Notes: a model not told the origin generated them from the letters alone. Counted from the first letter of the stretch, positions 1 to 10,582 are shown. The stretch is 64,000 nt of DNA from Cristatella mucedo (GCA_009760855.2 WPIO01000018.1:2631001-2695000); one strand, 5' to 3'. Made by a program: numbers and translations.

Positions 1-299
1 TTCTATAAAATACAGTTCAGACAGATATTGCCATCTATACTAAAACAAAAATACTAATGACGTTGTTGTTTTGCTGGTTCAACAAGACCAATAACTTATT
101 GGCAAAGCGGAAATGATAAAGATTGAAGAATCATCCGAATATGTCGAAAAACTAGAAAATAATGTTGATGCTGTGCTAAAATTTCATGATAGTGGCTACT
201 TGAAATTTGATCTAGCAATAAAGCTATCAATAAGGTTCTTCGTAATGAATTGACTACTCTTGGAACTGTCATTTTTAAACACAGAAACAATTTATTATA

Positions 300-2450
300 A
301 GCAGTTGATGAATGCTCAATTACATCAACATGGTTTAAACGTTGATTAGCAAATGGAGTGGAAGTGAATCGATGGCTATTATTTTCGCCAATTAATAAAA
401 TTGCTCACTGCTTTTTCTGCCTATTTTGTATATCATCGAGTAGAACTGTCAATCTCCGTTTGAGTTTACTGATGGATTCCAAAATGGAAAAAACCAGAAA
501 CGCTATGGTTACATGAAAACAGTTTGAGCAACCGTAAAGGTTTTACTACGTGAAAGGCAGCTGAACAGAGAATAATTTGTGGTACTGGAATTTACGGAGC
601 AGTTGAATCCAAATTCAATCGGAAAACATAGGCGAGATATTTGTATAGGAATGTTTGACGAGATTAAGTGTCTGGTTTCACAAAACTTGGCACTGCGTAG
701 CCACGAAAACGAAAAGGTAAACGACAAGCGTAAAAAAGTTGGTAGCTTTCTATCGCTTGTTGCTCAGTATGACTCACAGTTGAAGAAACACTTTTACCAT
801 CACAAGAAAATCCAAGATCCATTTTTTGTTTGTCGCTTACAATTCAAATTGAATTCATCTACCTACTTGCAGCAACTGTAAAAGCAAGTTATTAACAGAT
901 GTAAGAAAAAATAAGCACTATGGTATCTTGTTCGATTCAGCTCCTGATCAGGGACATCTAGAACAGCTTGCCAGAGTTATCAGGTATGTCAACATGGGCT
1001 TTGAAAGTAAGAAAGTCACGATCAAAAAAGCCTTTTTAGGTTGGGTGGAGGTATACACAAAAGATGCAGCAAGCCTTAAAAAGGTAATCCTAGAGAGTCT
1101 TAAATCCTGCAGCATCTCTTTGGCCGCTGCAGGTCACAATGCCATGATAGTGCTACTGGGATGACTGGACGTATATCCGGACTTCAACAGTGAATATGTG
1201 CTAGAAATCCCACAGCGCTGTCTTCTGTGACAACCGCTGTTTAAATTTAGCAGGAGTACACTCTGCTAAACAAGATCCAGTTGTCGTAACAATTCTGGGA
1301 CAGTTGAAAGTGTTTATTCATTTTTCTAGTTTGACGCTTTGTTGGAATAAATTGAAAAAGTACCACCTTTAACAGCAAAAGCCGGAATACGACTCGATCG
1401 ATGCTTCCTATGCAGCAAATGTAAAGTGCCCTAGAAAGAGACGGAGTTCTCTGAGGGCGCAATGTGAAATACATTATTATTTCTACGCTGGAGTGTCGTC
1501 CGGTCAGGAGCTGTCAGCGTCCACTATATATGAAGGAGTTGACGAATTGATGGAGCTGCTAAAAAAGCATGCATGTGAAAACCTATTAATGAGCTCTGAA
1601 AACAGAAGTGACGCAGTACAGCTGCTTTCAGGCATAATAAGTTGTAACTTTATATTTTTACTGGAATACGGGAACACTATTCCTGACAAAAATGACCGAG
1701 TTCAGAAATTTTTGTAGAATCCTACGATGAATTTTAGAGAATCAGCAGTTTATCTTGAATCCCTGAGGCAAAAACCTATCGAAATTTGCAGCGATTTCAA
1801 TGAAAATGCTGCGAAAATCGTCAAAGATGGGTTATTGAAATAAAGAGAAGAATAAGGCGACGTAAGAGGATGTCTGGAGAACGCGAAATAGGCGCCAGAC
1901 TTACAGGCGAAGAAGAGATTATGCATGTCATGAAAAGCACCTTCGATCGTCTTCAACGAGAGATATCGACACGATTTTGTGGATGGACACAGAAATAAAA
2001 TGTGTATTCCCAATAGATATGAAAGCTCCTCTATGAAATGAATGCAGACAAAGTGTGAACATTGCATAAATTTTGGATTATTTTACGCCGACGACGTCAA
2101 TGGCAAAAATTAATAGCGGGGATTCAAGGTTTCGAAATGTTGCTGGACGCGAATTGAAAATTTACCAAAAGCTGTTGGATCTTCTTCATGTTGTCATTGC
2201 ATATGGAGATTATTTATTTCCGAATAAACGCACTTCTCTTTAAATTACTCTGACAGTTGCGATATCAATAGCCAGCTTTGAATGGTCTTTCAGCAAGTAA
2301 AAATATGTTATTATATTTGCGCGTTTCGATGGGGCAAAGCCGTGTTAGCAATTTGGAAGTTCTCAGCTTTGAGAAGGAGCATTTTGAGAAGGTTAATTTT
2401 GATGACTTCATTGAGCAACTTCTATGGTGAAGTCAGGGAAAATGTATGTA
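300..2450 (+). pseudogene. hAT-superfamily transposase remnant (ZMYM1-like, DUF4371 type)
   Basis: This is a decayed transposase whose reading frame shifts repeatedly. From about 352 it reads NRWLLFSPINKIAHCFFCLL, like the TTF-type zinc-finger N-terminus of ZMYM1-like proteins. Near 928 it reads FDSAPDQGHLEQLARVIRYV, the DUF4371 catalytic core. Near 1228 a different frame reads CDNRCLNLAGVHSAKQDP, matching the conserved CxxHxLNLAG block (the His is Arg here). From 1493 the interdomain region follows, and a frame near 1850 has RRKRMSGE. The C-terminal dimerisation block is near 2270-2430 (IASFEWSFSKLK, then SNLEVLSFEKEHFEKVNFDD). The order and spacing match the family, which moves DNA by cut-and-paste and is often domesticated. 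Several stops and frameshifts and an inserted retroposon tail at 1410-1482 rule out a full-length product. No terminal inverted repeats were identified, so the ends are approximate. Confidence 0.8.
1410..1482 (+). mobile_element. LINE-A type 3' tail inserted in the hAT remnant
   Basis: It reads GCAAATGTAAAGTGCC, then AGAGACGGAGTTCTCTGAG, then an ATTATTATTT tail. This is the LINE-A terminal hairpin and tail seen elsewhere in the window. It separates two consecutive homologous blocks of the hAT transposase, so it was inserted after the transposon. Confidence 0.6.
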
Positions 2451-3317
2451 AAAAATTTGTAAGCTGTAATAAACAGTCGCTTATAAATATTGTTTTTTTA
2501 ATTTAAAATATCACGATTATGATCTTATAAGATTAAATATCAATTAGAATGTTACAAAACTTAACTATTAATTTCTCAATTTCATTTACAACCATTTAAA
2601 TTACTAAAATGTAATGTATTTGAAAGTTATTGAATAAAAAAGGATGCGTCATTTGTCTAGTTCGTCCCTGGGCGCACAATATCCTAGGAACACGACTGGG
2701 AGTGGATCGCCTAGTGTGGTCTGCGTTTGCATGAGATCGGCGAGGGGTGGATTTGAGCGGTCCAGGGGCCGACGTCAAATATATTTAGATTTTTGAAATA
2801 AGTTAAGAACTAAGGACAGCTACTCAAGCACCCGCTCTCTCATTCTACAGGATTCTACTCTATCTTACGTAGAATTGACCGCGACTCGATATCGGTGGTA
2901 AGGGCTCTAAGACCCTTCACTCTACCGATCTGGCAAGGGTAGCTACCTACGCCTTCTGGTGCGATCGGCCTAGCAAGACCGCGAGTCAGCCAAGACGTGC
3001 TTTTTGGGCCGATCCTCTGCGGCGTAGCTAGCTACCGCGCCCCCACCCCGCGTCAGCCCACAGTCACGCTGCGGTCTCCTGCTGCTGCAGCTGCTGTGAT
3101 TATACGGTCAGTCGGGTCCCAGTGATTTTTATTTTGTCTCCCACCCGTCAGCAGTGTAGGGTGTGGGCCAAACCCGAAAACAGCCAGTTCTGCCGATGGT
3201 GGAGAACTGCCAGTCAAGAAATTCCTCTTTACAGCGCTCGTGCCAGCCACTACGTCTGTACGGTTGCACGCTACGAACATTTCTTACAAAATAAATTGCA
3301 ATAACAATTAGACACAT
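2451..3317. other. No gene recognised
   Basis: AT-rich to 2640, then mixed sequence. Short open frames here match no family I know. I see no repeat structure. Confidence 0.4.
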
Positions 3318-3361
3318 TTATAACGCCCTCGGAGAACGAATCTCCTTCTAGCCACTTTACA
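3318..3361 (-). repeat. LINE-A/SINE-A tail fragment
   Basis: Plus-strand ACGCCCTCGGAGAACGAATC with TCCTTCTAGCCACTTTAC is the reverse complement of the shared terminal hairpin of the LINE-A and SINE-A families. Only the tail is present. Confidence 0.5.
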
Positions 3362-3570
3362 GATTATGTATGAAAACCATCGAGCTCGGAAACCGGCGTC
3401 ACCCGGATGTTATCAAACGAGCCGTCGAAAATAACCACGGCGGCGGAACAGCTCCAGCCGGACAGGACACGCCCGAGGTAATAAACGCCGCAGTGGAAAA
3501 ATGCCGGTCCACAACCATGGTCAATTCTGACTTAGCCTCGACGCCCGCGAGTGACGCGCTCTATCTTCGT

Positions 3571-3755
<185 letters not shown>

Positions 3756-3804
3756 CTTGACTGGGAGCCAGTGCAAGTCGGCGAAAAGTGATGTAAATAT
3801 AAAT

Positions 3805-3952
3805 AAAATAAATAGAATTAATTTGTATAGCACCCTAAGAGAACATAATCTCTATTCAGGCGCTTCACATGTGCCACGGGGCTCGAGCCCACGACCTCGG
3901 CCAGACCTTGGTCGAGGCGAACATCTTAACCACTGGGCCAAACCAGCGCGGC
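3805..3952 (-). mobile_element. SINE-A, tRNA-derived
   Basis: On the minus strand it has a tRNA-like head (TTTGGCCCAGTGGTTAAG resembling an A box, GGGCTCGAGCCC resembling a B box) and then the tail AGCGCCTGAATAGAGATTAT with GTTCTCTTAGGGTGCTATAC. The same arrangement recurs at about 10413, 27608, 52595, 57815, 61045 and 61425. Confidence 0.8.
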
Positions 3953-4500
<548 letters not shown>

Positions 4501-5640
4501 TTTTATCGTCTTTTATTTCAAGAAAGTTTGCTACCATCCATGTGCGGACGTCATCAATACACGCAGCCGGCGCCCTCCTTCAATAGGACCACTACGGTAT
4601 ATCATCAGCAGGACGGCACTCCGGCCGGTAGGCTATCTCAAAATCACCTTAATTCTGCTGCCCAGACCGTTAAATCTCCATCAATGATGGGACCATAAAT
4701 TAACATCAAAGGGTTTGGCCATAAATCTAAACCAAAAGACTTTTTTCGTTCTCGTTGGTGAGTTGAGCTATTTTTTGCGTGTCCTTTTACATCAGCTGAG
4801 CGACGGCCGTTGGAAGTCTCTAGCTTTGATCTCGGGTCACGAGCGAACGCTGCTACAGAGAGCCTTTCACAGAGAGTATTCAGCGGGCAGAGCCTCAAAA
4901 GAGGAGGCTTCTCGCCACTTTCGGCTCCCCTGAGTCCAGTTAACTGCGCTCCTGCGTTATTGATAGAGTCACACGGCGCAGTCAAGCTCGCAAGTCGCAC
5001 GAGTGACCAAGCGTCGGACAGCATCTGCAGGATCCGCACAGCGGCCTCGAGAGCTCGCATCGATCTGCCGCTCGCCGGTCGCACCCGTTGCAGAGTGCGA
5101 CCGGCGAGAGGCGGGCGCGGCCAAGGCGCGAGAGCGCGCACTCGGCAAGAGCTGTTCGCCACTTCAGTCTCACTTCAGCTCTCGCGTCGCTGCGGCCGGA
5201 CTGGCGATCGCAAGTCGGCGATTGCAACGAATTCGAGCGAGCTCGCGCTTCGAGCGAGCGAGGCAGCGGCGGTGGCAGGCGAGTGCACTCGCGACGATCG
5301 ACATGGTGAAGCATTTTTGGCTTCGGGTCTTTTGCACTCCGCGCACGGCGAGATCCGAGCAGCGTGCCGCGATCCACATCGCTTGGCTCTCACAGTCCGT
5401 CAACTAGGACGGTCGCCGCCAAGCGACGCGGCCTTCGCGCTCCAGAAGCGTCGTCGGCGGCGGCGGCGACGCGCCGGCGTTGCGGCGCTGGCGACCGCGC
5501 ACTCGAGCGAACGATGAGGCGCGCGTCGTTCGTACGACCTCGGTTCCGGTGTGCGGCGAGTGGTCGACAAAGGAGGTCTCGGCGGCTACTAGCCGAGAAG
5601 TACATTACATTACATTACACAAGAACGCTCGCGAATACAG

Positions 5641-5710
<70 letters not shown>

Positions 5711-6099
5711 ACTCTGGCACCTCTTCGCTCTACGCCGCCACCCCCCCACGTCCTCACACTCCAGCTTGCAAGCTCGGCGGGAAGCCGAGCTTGCGAGCGC
5801 CGCGCCGCGCCGCGCCGCGCCTCGGCGGCGGCGGCTCTAGCGCGACCGCGGGAGCCGCAGCCGAGTCGCGAGTCAGCGACTCGGCTGCGGCAGCCGACCC
5901 GCGACGATCTTGCCGGCGCTGGCAGAGCGATCGTCGCGAGCCCCGATGAGTGGAAAAGATTTTCGCCGGCGTCGTGGTCGCGGCGCCGTAACGGCTCTTT
6001 TGGAATATGGACGCTCTCAATTTTACGCCGGGACGGACGCCGCACGAGATTTGCTGGCGGAGCCCGTTTTAAGGGTAAGGCTTTCCCGTTTCTGAGCAA
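4501..6099. other. GC- and CpG-rich sequence, no gene recognised
   Basis: From about 4980 to 6080 the sequence is rich in CpG (many GCGAG, CGCGC and GCCGCC motifs). Overlapping long open frames appear on both strands, which is what GC-rich DNA yields without coding. A (CT)n run at 5642-5706 and short ACATT repeats at 5600-5617 interrupt it. It could be an unmethylated promoter-like island, but I see no exon. Confidence 0.4.
5642..5706. repeat. (CT)n microsatellite
   Basis: About 65 bp of uninterrupted CT. Confidence 0.97.
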
Positions 6100-6341
6100 C
6101 AGCGATATTTTGACTGTACAAAGGTAGCATAGTCGCCTGTCCCGAATTAGGGACTAGAATCGATGGCTCAACGACAGCTTAGCGGTCTCATCCGTACCTA
6201 TAGGAGCTTATTTTCAAGTGGAGAGGCTTAAATCTTCTAAGAGGACAAGAGCACCCGGTGGAGCCTTAAGCATAGAACTTTGAAGAACTACTATTTACAC
6301 AAGAGTTGTAGAGCTTATAGCTTTAGTTGAAGAAAGCAAGG
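6100..6341 (+). pseudogene. NUMT: fragment of mitochondrial 16S rRNA (rrnL)
   Basis: The sequence reads GATATTTTGACTGTACAAAG, then GTAGCATAGTCGCCTGTC, TTAGGGACTAGAATCGATGG, and further on AGAGGACAAGAGCACCCGGT followed by GGAGCC. This is the conserved domain V block of animal mitochondrial large-subunit rRNA (usual forms TTTTGACCGTGCAAAGGTAGCATAA and GACGAGAAGACCC, recalled from the family). It is embedded in nuclear GC-rich DNA and ends abruptly where the LTR element begins at 6342, so it is a transferred fragment and not a working rRNA gene. Changes at otherwise fixed positions (GAAGACCC read here as GAGCACCC) suggest it is no longer under selection. Confidence 0.85.
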
Positions 6342-6619
6342 TGTTGTGCGACGGTGTCTCCAGCGGCGGCTGTTCTAGTGGGAGTCTCACGGAGACACAG
6401 CGGGCGCTCGTGCGCGGTGAACGAGACTCTGCTCTATTCCTCTCAACGGGCACATATATGAGAGCTCGATCAATCGCAGCAGACGACCCGGAATATAACC
6501 TGCATTAGTGGCCCGACGCTTCGCTGCTTCAATCGCTCAACCACTGGCCACAGCTGAGGCGTGTGCATTGGCGTCAATCGCTTCGCTAATTACAGAAGAA
6601 ACCGCAGGCACACACTACA
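6342..6619 (-). repeat. 3' LTR of the gag-only element
   Basis: Direct repeat partner of 8391-8668, same length with no gaps. The minus strand starts TGTAGTG and ends CACAACA. Confidence 0.85.
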
Positions 6620-6630
6620 TCCCATCCCCC
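6620..6630 (-). other. Polypurine tract
   Basis: The minus strand reads GGGGGATGGGA immediately before the TG that opens the 3' LTR, the position where plus-strand priming occurs in LTR elements. Confidence 0.65.
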
Positions 6631-6939
6631 ATAGCAAATAGATTCCATGGTCCACCAGCCTAACTGGGAAGGGGGCGGCCCTCACGACTGGAACGTCGTT
6701 GCAGCCATTGGCTCCCGCGTTCTCCTCTTCTGCCTGCTCAGGCGATACCTTGTCCCTCGGTTTGTCGTTCGGGCTCTGTCAGGATATTGATTTAGCATTA
6801 ACGAGTTCCGACCGGCTAGGATGGGGTGCAGGCTACGTGACAGCCACTCGCAGGAGGCGCACATTAGCTCTGCCCCTCGCGAGCAGCCGGTCGTAGATGC
6901 TGCCCACCTTTAGGCAAAAGTGGAGCACCGCTCCCACTG

Positions 6940-7722
6940 TCAGGCGGTTCCCGTAGGTCGCCTACGTGCGAGCCCCGATGGCCGGTCGCATGCGCTCATG
7001 TCGCCGGCCGAACTCGCACTTCGAAAACCACAGCGGCTCATGATGGCTTCGCCGTCCTCGGAGTTCCACTCCACCGCCGAGTCGATCTCGCAGTTTCGCT
7101 GCTCTGCGCTCAGCACCGAGACGCTCTCACAGGTGTTCTTCGCCGCCGAAACGCTCACGCTGCTGTGTGCTTCGCCGCAGCGAAGCTCTCGCCGCTTCGC
7201 TCGCGGGCAGCTCGCACCTCGTCGCAGGCTGCTATCGCCTTGCTGCCGACCGCTATCTCGAGGCGCTCCTCTGCGTTCTGCTCAGAGACGCTCGTGCGGG
7301 CGCTCTTCACCACCGAGACGCTCTCGGCGCTGCTCTCCGCCGCCGCTGAAATGCTCTCCGCCGCTACGACGCTAGCGCTGCTGCGCTTGGCGGCCAAGAC
7401 ATCGCTCTCACGGACGCATGTCGCTGCTGACGCGACGCTCTCGCTGCTGCGACACGCTTGCTGCTTCGCTTCGAAGCTAAGACGTCACTCTCATGGGCTG
7501 CCTGGGCCTGGTCGCCTCGCCGCTGAGCGAAATCTCGCGGTACTCCTCTGTACTCTGGGCCGAGACGCTTGTGCTGCTGCTCTCCACCGCGAAGAAGCTC
7601 TCGCCGCTGAGCTCTGCGGCCGAGACGTCGCTCTCTCGGCCGCTCTTTGCCGCCGAGATGCTCTCCGCCGCTACGACGCTCTCGCCGCTGCGTGCCGCCG
7701 AGACGTCGCTCGCTTGGGCCAC
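6940..7722 (-). other. Degenerate Ser/Ala/Glu repeat region inside the LTR element
   Basis: Minus-strand frames repeatedly give motifs such as ESVSAAK, SVSVLSAEQRN, ESISAAKSGRESDVSAAE and SVVAAESISA, in three successive frames (7477-7722, 7155-7397, 6940-7158). The DNA is a diverged tandem repeat built on a CGCTCTCGCCGCTG-like core. It may be a low-complexity C-terminal extension of gag broken by frameshifts, or non-coding satellite captured by the element. Confidence 0.5.
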
Positions 7723-7965
7723 CTGGGCCTTTCCTCAGGCAGCTATCGCCTCGCCGCTGACCACTACCGCTTCGCCGATGGAAGCCGTCACATTCTGCAC
7801 CTCCTTCATCTCCGGCTGCTGCCGATGCGCACTTGCGTTGTTCTGGCGCTCTTCGGCTGTTGCGGCTACTATATCGGAAGCGGTCCCACATCCGCTTACT
7901 CAACCGGTATTGCCGTCGGATAGCTGCGGCAGCTGAATGAGTTCCGCTCATCTGTCTGGCGCCTG

Positions 7966-8376
7966 TTAGCAGTCGACGGTGCGATCGACCGGTAATGAAG
8001 CTGGCTCCTGGCCCATCTTTGTCCCGGTCTCGGCTCCAGCGAGCTGCTTCTGCTCCAGCCGAAACCTCTCGGCCTCAAGCTCGGCCTCCACATCCGTCAA
8101 CCACGAGAAGATCAGGATTAACTCATTTCGCAGCTTGTGGTAATCTTGCTTTACGTTGGCCGGCTGATCACCCCAACCGTGTATCGCGTTATCCCCCAGA
8201 CACACTGGCACAACATGTTTTGGCGGCATCGCAATCTTTAGCCATGCTACAACCTTCTCAAGCGTTAGAAGCCAAGGCATAAAGTCCGGTCCGCCGTTAA
8301 ACATTTCGTATCTCAGTATAGGCGTCCTGTCTAGACCGTAGAAGGTCTGGTACTCTATTCGGCTCGAGTAAACCAT
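7966..8376 (-). CDS. Gag-like protein of the LTR element
   Basis: An open frame of 136 residues from the ATG overlapping the primer-binding site. The same frame stays open upstream to an ATG at 8538 inside the LTR, but starting after the LTR is more usual. FNGGPDFMPWLLTLEKVVAW, then GDNAIHGWGDQ and YHKLRNELILIFSW, has the spacing of aromatic and hydrophobic residues typical of retrotransposon gag capsid domains (F-G, WL, A..W, L...F). Gag packages the element RNA in virus-like particles. No CCHC zinc knuckle is visible before the stop at 7966. The C-terminus is acidic and Gln-rich. A one-base-shifted frame continues downstream. Whether this is a complete short gag or a truncated one cannot be decided here. 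Confidence 0.55.
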   Translation of the reverse strand: MVYSSRIEYQTFYGLDRTPILRYEMFNGGPDFMPWLLTLEKVVAWLKIAMPPKHVVPVCLGDNAIHGWGDQPANVKQDYHKLRNELILIFSWLTDVEAELEAERFRLEQKQLAGAETGTKMGQEPASLPVDRTVDC

Positions 8377-8388
8377 TCTCTGCTGCCA
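8371..8388 (-). other. Primer-binding site for initiator tRNA-Met
   Basis: The minus strand reads TGGCAGCAGAGAATGGTT, two bases inside the 5' LTR. It matches the complement of the 3' end of animal initiator tRNA-Met (TGGTAGCAGAGGATGGTT, from memory) at 16 of 18 positions. Confidence 0.75.
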
Positions 8389-8390
8389 GC

Positions 8391-8668
8391 TGTTGTGTGG
8401 AGGTGTCTCCAGCGGCGCCTGTTCTAGTGGGATTCTCACGGAGACACAGCGGGCGCTCGTGCGCGGTAAACGAGACTCTGCTCTATTCCTCTCAACGGGC
8501 ACATATCTGAGAGCTCGATCAATCGCAGCAGACGACATGAAATATCACCTGCATTAGTGGCCCGACGCTTCGCTGCTTCAATGGCTTAACTATTGGCCAC
8601 AGGTGAGGCGTGTGCATTAGTGTAAGGCGCTTCACTAATTACAGCAGAAGCCGCAGGTGAACGCCGCA
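8391..8668 (-). repeat. 5' LTR of the gag-only element
   Basis: Direct repeat partner of 6342-6619. It contains ACGGGCACATATCTGAGAGC on the plus strand, shared with the other LTR apart from one base. Confidence 0.85.
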
Positions 8669-8672
8669 AAGG

Positions 8673-9359
8673 TACACTGGAACTACGCATTCGTGACGTC
8701 CCGTCTCGACTTTGGTAAATCTCTGCTTTCTGGCCTACCGGCATGTGCAATCAGGCGATTACAGCTGGTGCAAAACTCTGCAGCTAGGCTTGTCTGTCGT
8801 CAACGTCGCAGTTGCCACATCACACCACTTCTCGCCGACCTGCACAGGCTCTCAGTCAAGCAACGGATCGACTTCAAGGTTTTGTCGCTCACTTTTAGGT
8901 CACTTCATTCTTTGGCTCCAGCCTACCTCTCAGATCTACTCCCCCACGAGGCCAAGCATCGCACCACCCGCTTTTCGGAATCTAACAGTTTAGCAATATC
9001 GCATGCAAACCTCAAATCATTTGGAGACCGTGCATTTAGTTCGTATGCTTCCAAAGCCTGGAGCTCGCTCCCGACTTGCGTTACAACATCCTCTGACTTG
9101 ACCACATTAAAAAGAACTTAAAACTACACCTGGGGGTCCCTGTGATTCATCGTTGATGTGCTTATGCGTGCTGACACCGTGCATGCTGCCACTAACCTCA
9201 CTTGCATGCTGACTCCATGCATGTCACCCCTAGCCATGTTTTTCATGTTGTTTATCAAGCATGATATCAATCACCATTCAATCACGTTTCTCTTTGCAGC
9301 AAATGTAAAGCACCTAGAAAGAGATTGAGTTTTCTGAGGGCTCTGTATCCAGTGTGTTA

Positions 9360-9395
<36 letters not shown>
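8673..9395 (+). mobile_element. LINE-A, 5'-truncated copy with 3' UTR
   Basis: A nearly intact C-terminal frame runs from about 8690 to 9121: FVTSRLDFGKSLLSGLPACA, LQLVQNSAARLV, HITPLLADLHRLSVKQRIDF, LAPAYLSDLLP, FGDRAFSSYASKAWSSLP. This is the thumb/connection region after the reverse transcriptase of jockey/CR1/I-type LINEs. A 3' UTR follows with AAGCACCTAGAAAGAGATTG and an (ATT)n tail at 9361-9394. The frame ends early (TLKRT then stop) relative to sister copies ending THLFRTAFSGSL. Confidence 0.85.
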
Positions 9396-9398
<3 letters not shown>

Positions 9399-10004
9399 AT
9401 CTCTAGAAACAATGATTCGCACAGAGCTAGAAAGGTGGTGTTGCCTTAATTCAATTTGAGAACTTTCGCTGCCATTCAAGTGCTAATGTCAGCAGTGCAT
9501 GCTGCATGGCAGTTAATAGAGCTCGACTTATCGGAAGGCTAGGATGGATCAAAGCCCAGGTATAGCCTAGCGCTATCCAAACTAAAAGTGAAAGCCTAGC
9601 TTGGGCTTGGCGATTACAGCGACAAGAGTGAGCAATTGAGTGAGAGAGAGAGAGTGTGTGTGAGAGAGAGAGTACAACTAGTGAAAAATAGTAGGCCAAT
9701 CGTAGAGCCCTGGCTTGCAATGGAGGCTCGCCCTCGTGACCGACGCCTGCCGGCACCTGCAGTCCGAAATAACACGCTTCTGTCTGATAATCTCAGCGAT
9801 TGCCGAGGCAAGCCGGCGCCATCTTGCCGCTAGCAAGATCTGCCACGCCACCGCCGCCGAAAGAAGAAGCCGAATCGTCAGCACGATTCGATACCGCACT
9901 CTTCAACTTGGTTTGCTCTCTGCCCCTGCTATGAGCGTAAACTGAGATTTTAGCACTTTTAGGGCACTATAAACAGCTTTACTATCATCAATATTATTAT
10001 TATT
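9396..10004. other. No gene recognised
   Basis: Unique-looking sequence with a short GA-rich patch at about 9640-9672. No coding signature on either strand. Confidence 0.4.
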
Positions 10005-10190
10005 ATGTTGCACTACAAACCCGCGATGGCACACTAGGTACGGCGATTGCTCTTGTCGACAGATTTCCCGATGTCGTAAGTTCGAATCATGCGGTGAGCG
10101 ATCCTTATTATCACTGCAAGTAGTGATGGTAGCCTTTAAGACTCTTCTGCCTCTATATAAAAAGAGGCTTTTAAATCGGCTAGTGTTTTT
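10005..10190 (+). mobile_element. SINE-B, tRNA-derived
   Basis: Starts GATGGCACACTAGGTACGGC (A-box-like), has AGTTCGAATCATG (B box, canonical GGTTCGANTCC), then GGTAGCCTTTAAGACTCTTC and AAGAGGCTTTTAAATCGGCT. The same order occurs at 21465-21640 and, inverted, at 12562-12745. It is distinct from SINE-A in head and tail. Confidence 0.7.
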
Positions 10191-10289
10191 TTTTACGAAC
10201 CCCGAAGACATATTGTAGCACTAGCAAGGACGTTTGAAGGAAATTTTACCCAACGACTTTCGAAACCACCCACTCCACAGATTCAAGTC

Positions 10290-10412
10290 GTATAGCTGCC
10301 CCTCAAACCAACCGCAAGTCATTTGATGACCGCGCGTTGAGCTCGCGTTGAGCTCGCTCCCAAAGCTTGGAACTCACTGACGTCGCGGCATACCCTGACT
10401 TGACGGCATTTC
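10290..10412 (+). mobile_element. LINE-A C-terminal fragment
   Basis: ACCAACCGCAAGTCATTTGA, CTTGGAACTCACTGACGTCG and CCTGACTTGACGGCATTTCA correspond to the NLKSFGDRAF, AWNSLPT and DLTTFK blocks of LINE-A, with deletions and a short internal duplication of GTTGAGCTCGC. Confidence 0.6.
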
Positions 10413-10582
10413 AGCCGTTCTGGTTTGGCCCAGTGGCAAATGTGCTCACCCCGACCGAGGTCAAGATGAATGTTTTTGATCGCCGAGGTCGTGGGCTCGA
10501 GCCCAGCGGCAGCATGTGAAGCATCTGAATCGAGATCAAGTTCTCTTAGGGTTCTATAGAAATGAATCTCTTATTATTATTT
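10413..10582 (+). mobile_element. SINE-A
   Basis: GTTTGGCCCAGTGG head, GGTCGTGGGCTCGAGCCC B-box block, AAGTTCTCTTAGGGTTCTAT tail and TTATTATTATT end. It carries an extra ATGAATGTTTTTGATCGC segment, also present in the copy at 57815. Confidence 0.75.

Larger units (their letters stand above)
6342..8668 (-). mobile_element. Short gag-only LTR retrotransposon
   Basis: Two direct repeats of 278 bp (6342-6619 and 8391-8668) align without gaps and differ at roughly 30 positions by hand count, about 89 percent identical. They flank 1.77 kb of internal sequence. On the minus strand the order is 5' LTR, a primer-binding site 2 bases from it, a gag-like frame, a repetitive region, a polypurine tract and the 3' LTR. 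Both LTRs begin TG and end CA. The four bases AAGG precede 6342 and follow 8668, a plausible target-site duplication. There is no protease, reverse transcriptase, RNase H or integrase, so it needed another element to move. The LTR divergence suggests an old insertion. The left flank is the NUMT and the right flank is LINE-A. Confidence 0.85.

Noticed and set aside
5364-6127. Long overlapping Arg/Ser/Ala frames on both strands
   Set aside because: CpG-rich composition and a (CT)n run explain the openness; no conserved motif.
6100-6341. Working rRNA gene
   Set aside because: Only one domain of mitochondrial 16S is present, with changes at normally invariant positions, in nuclear context.
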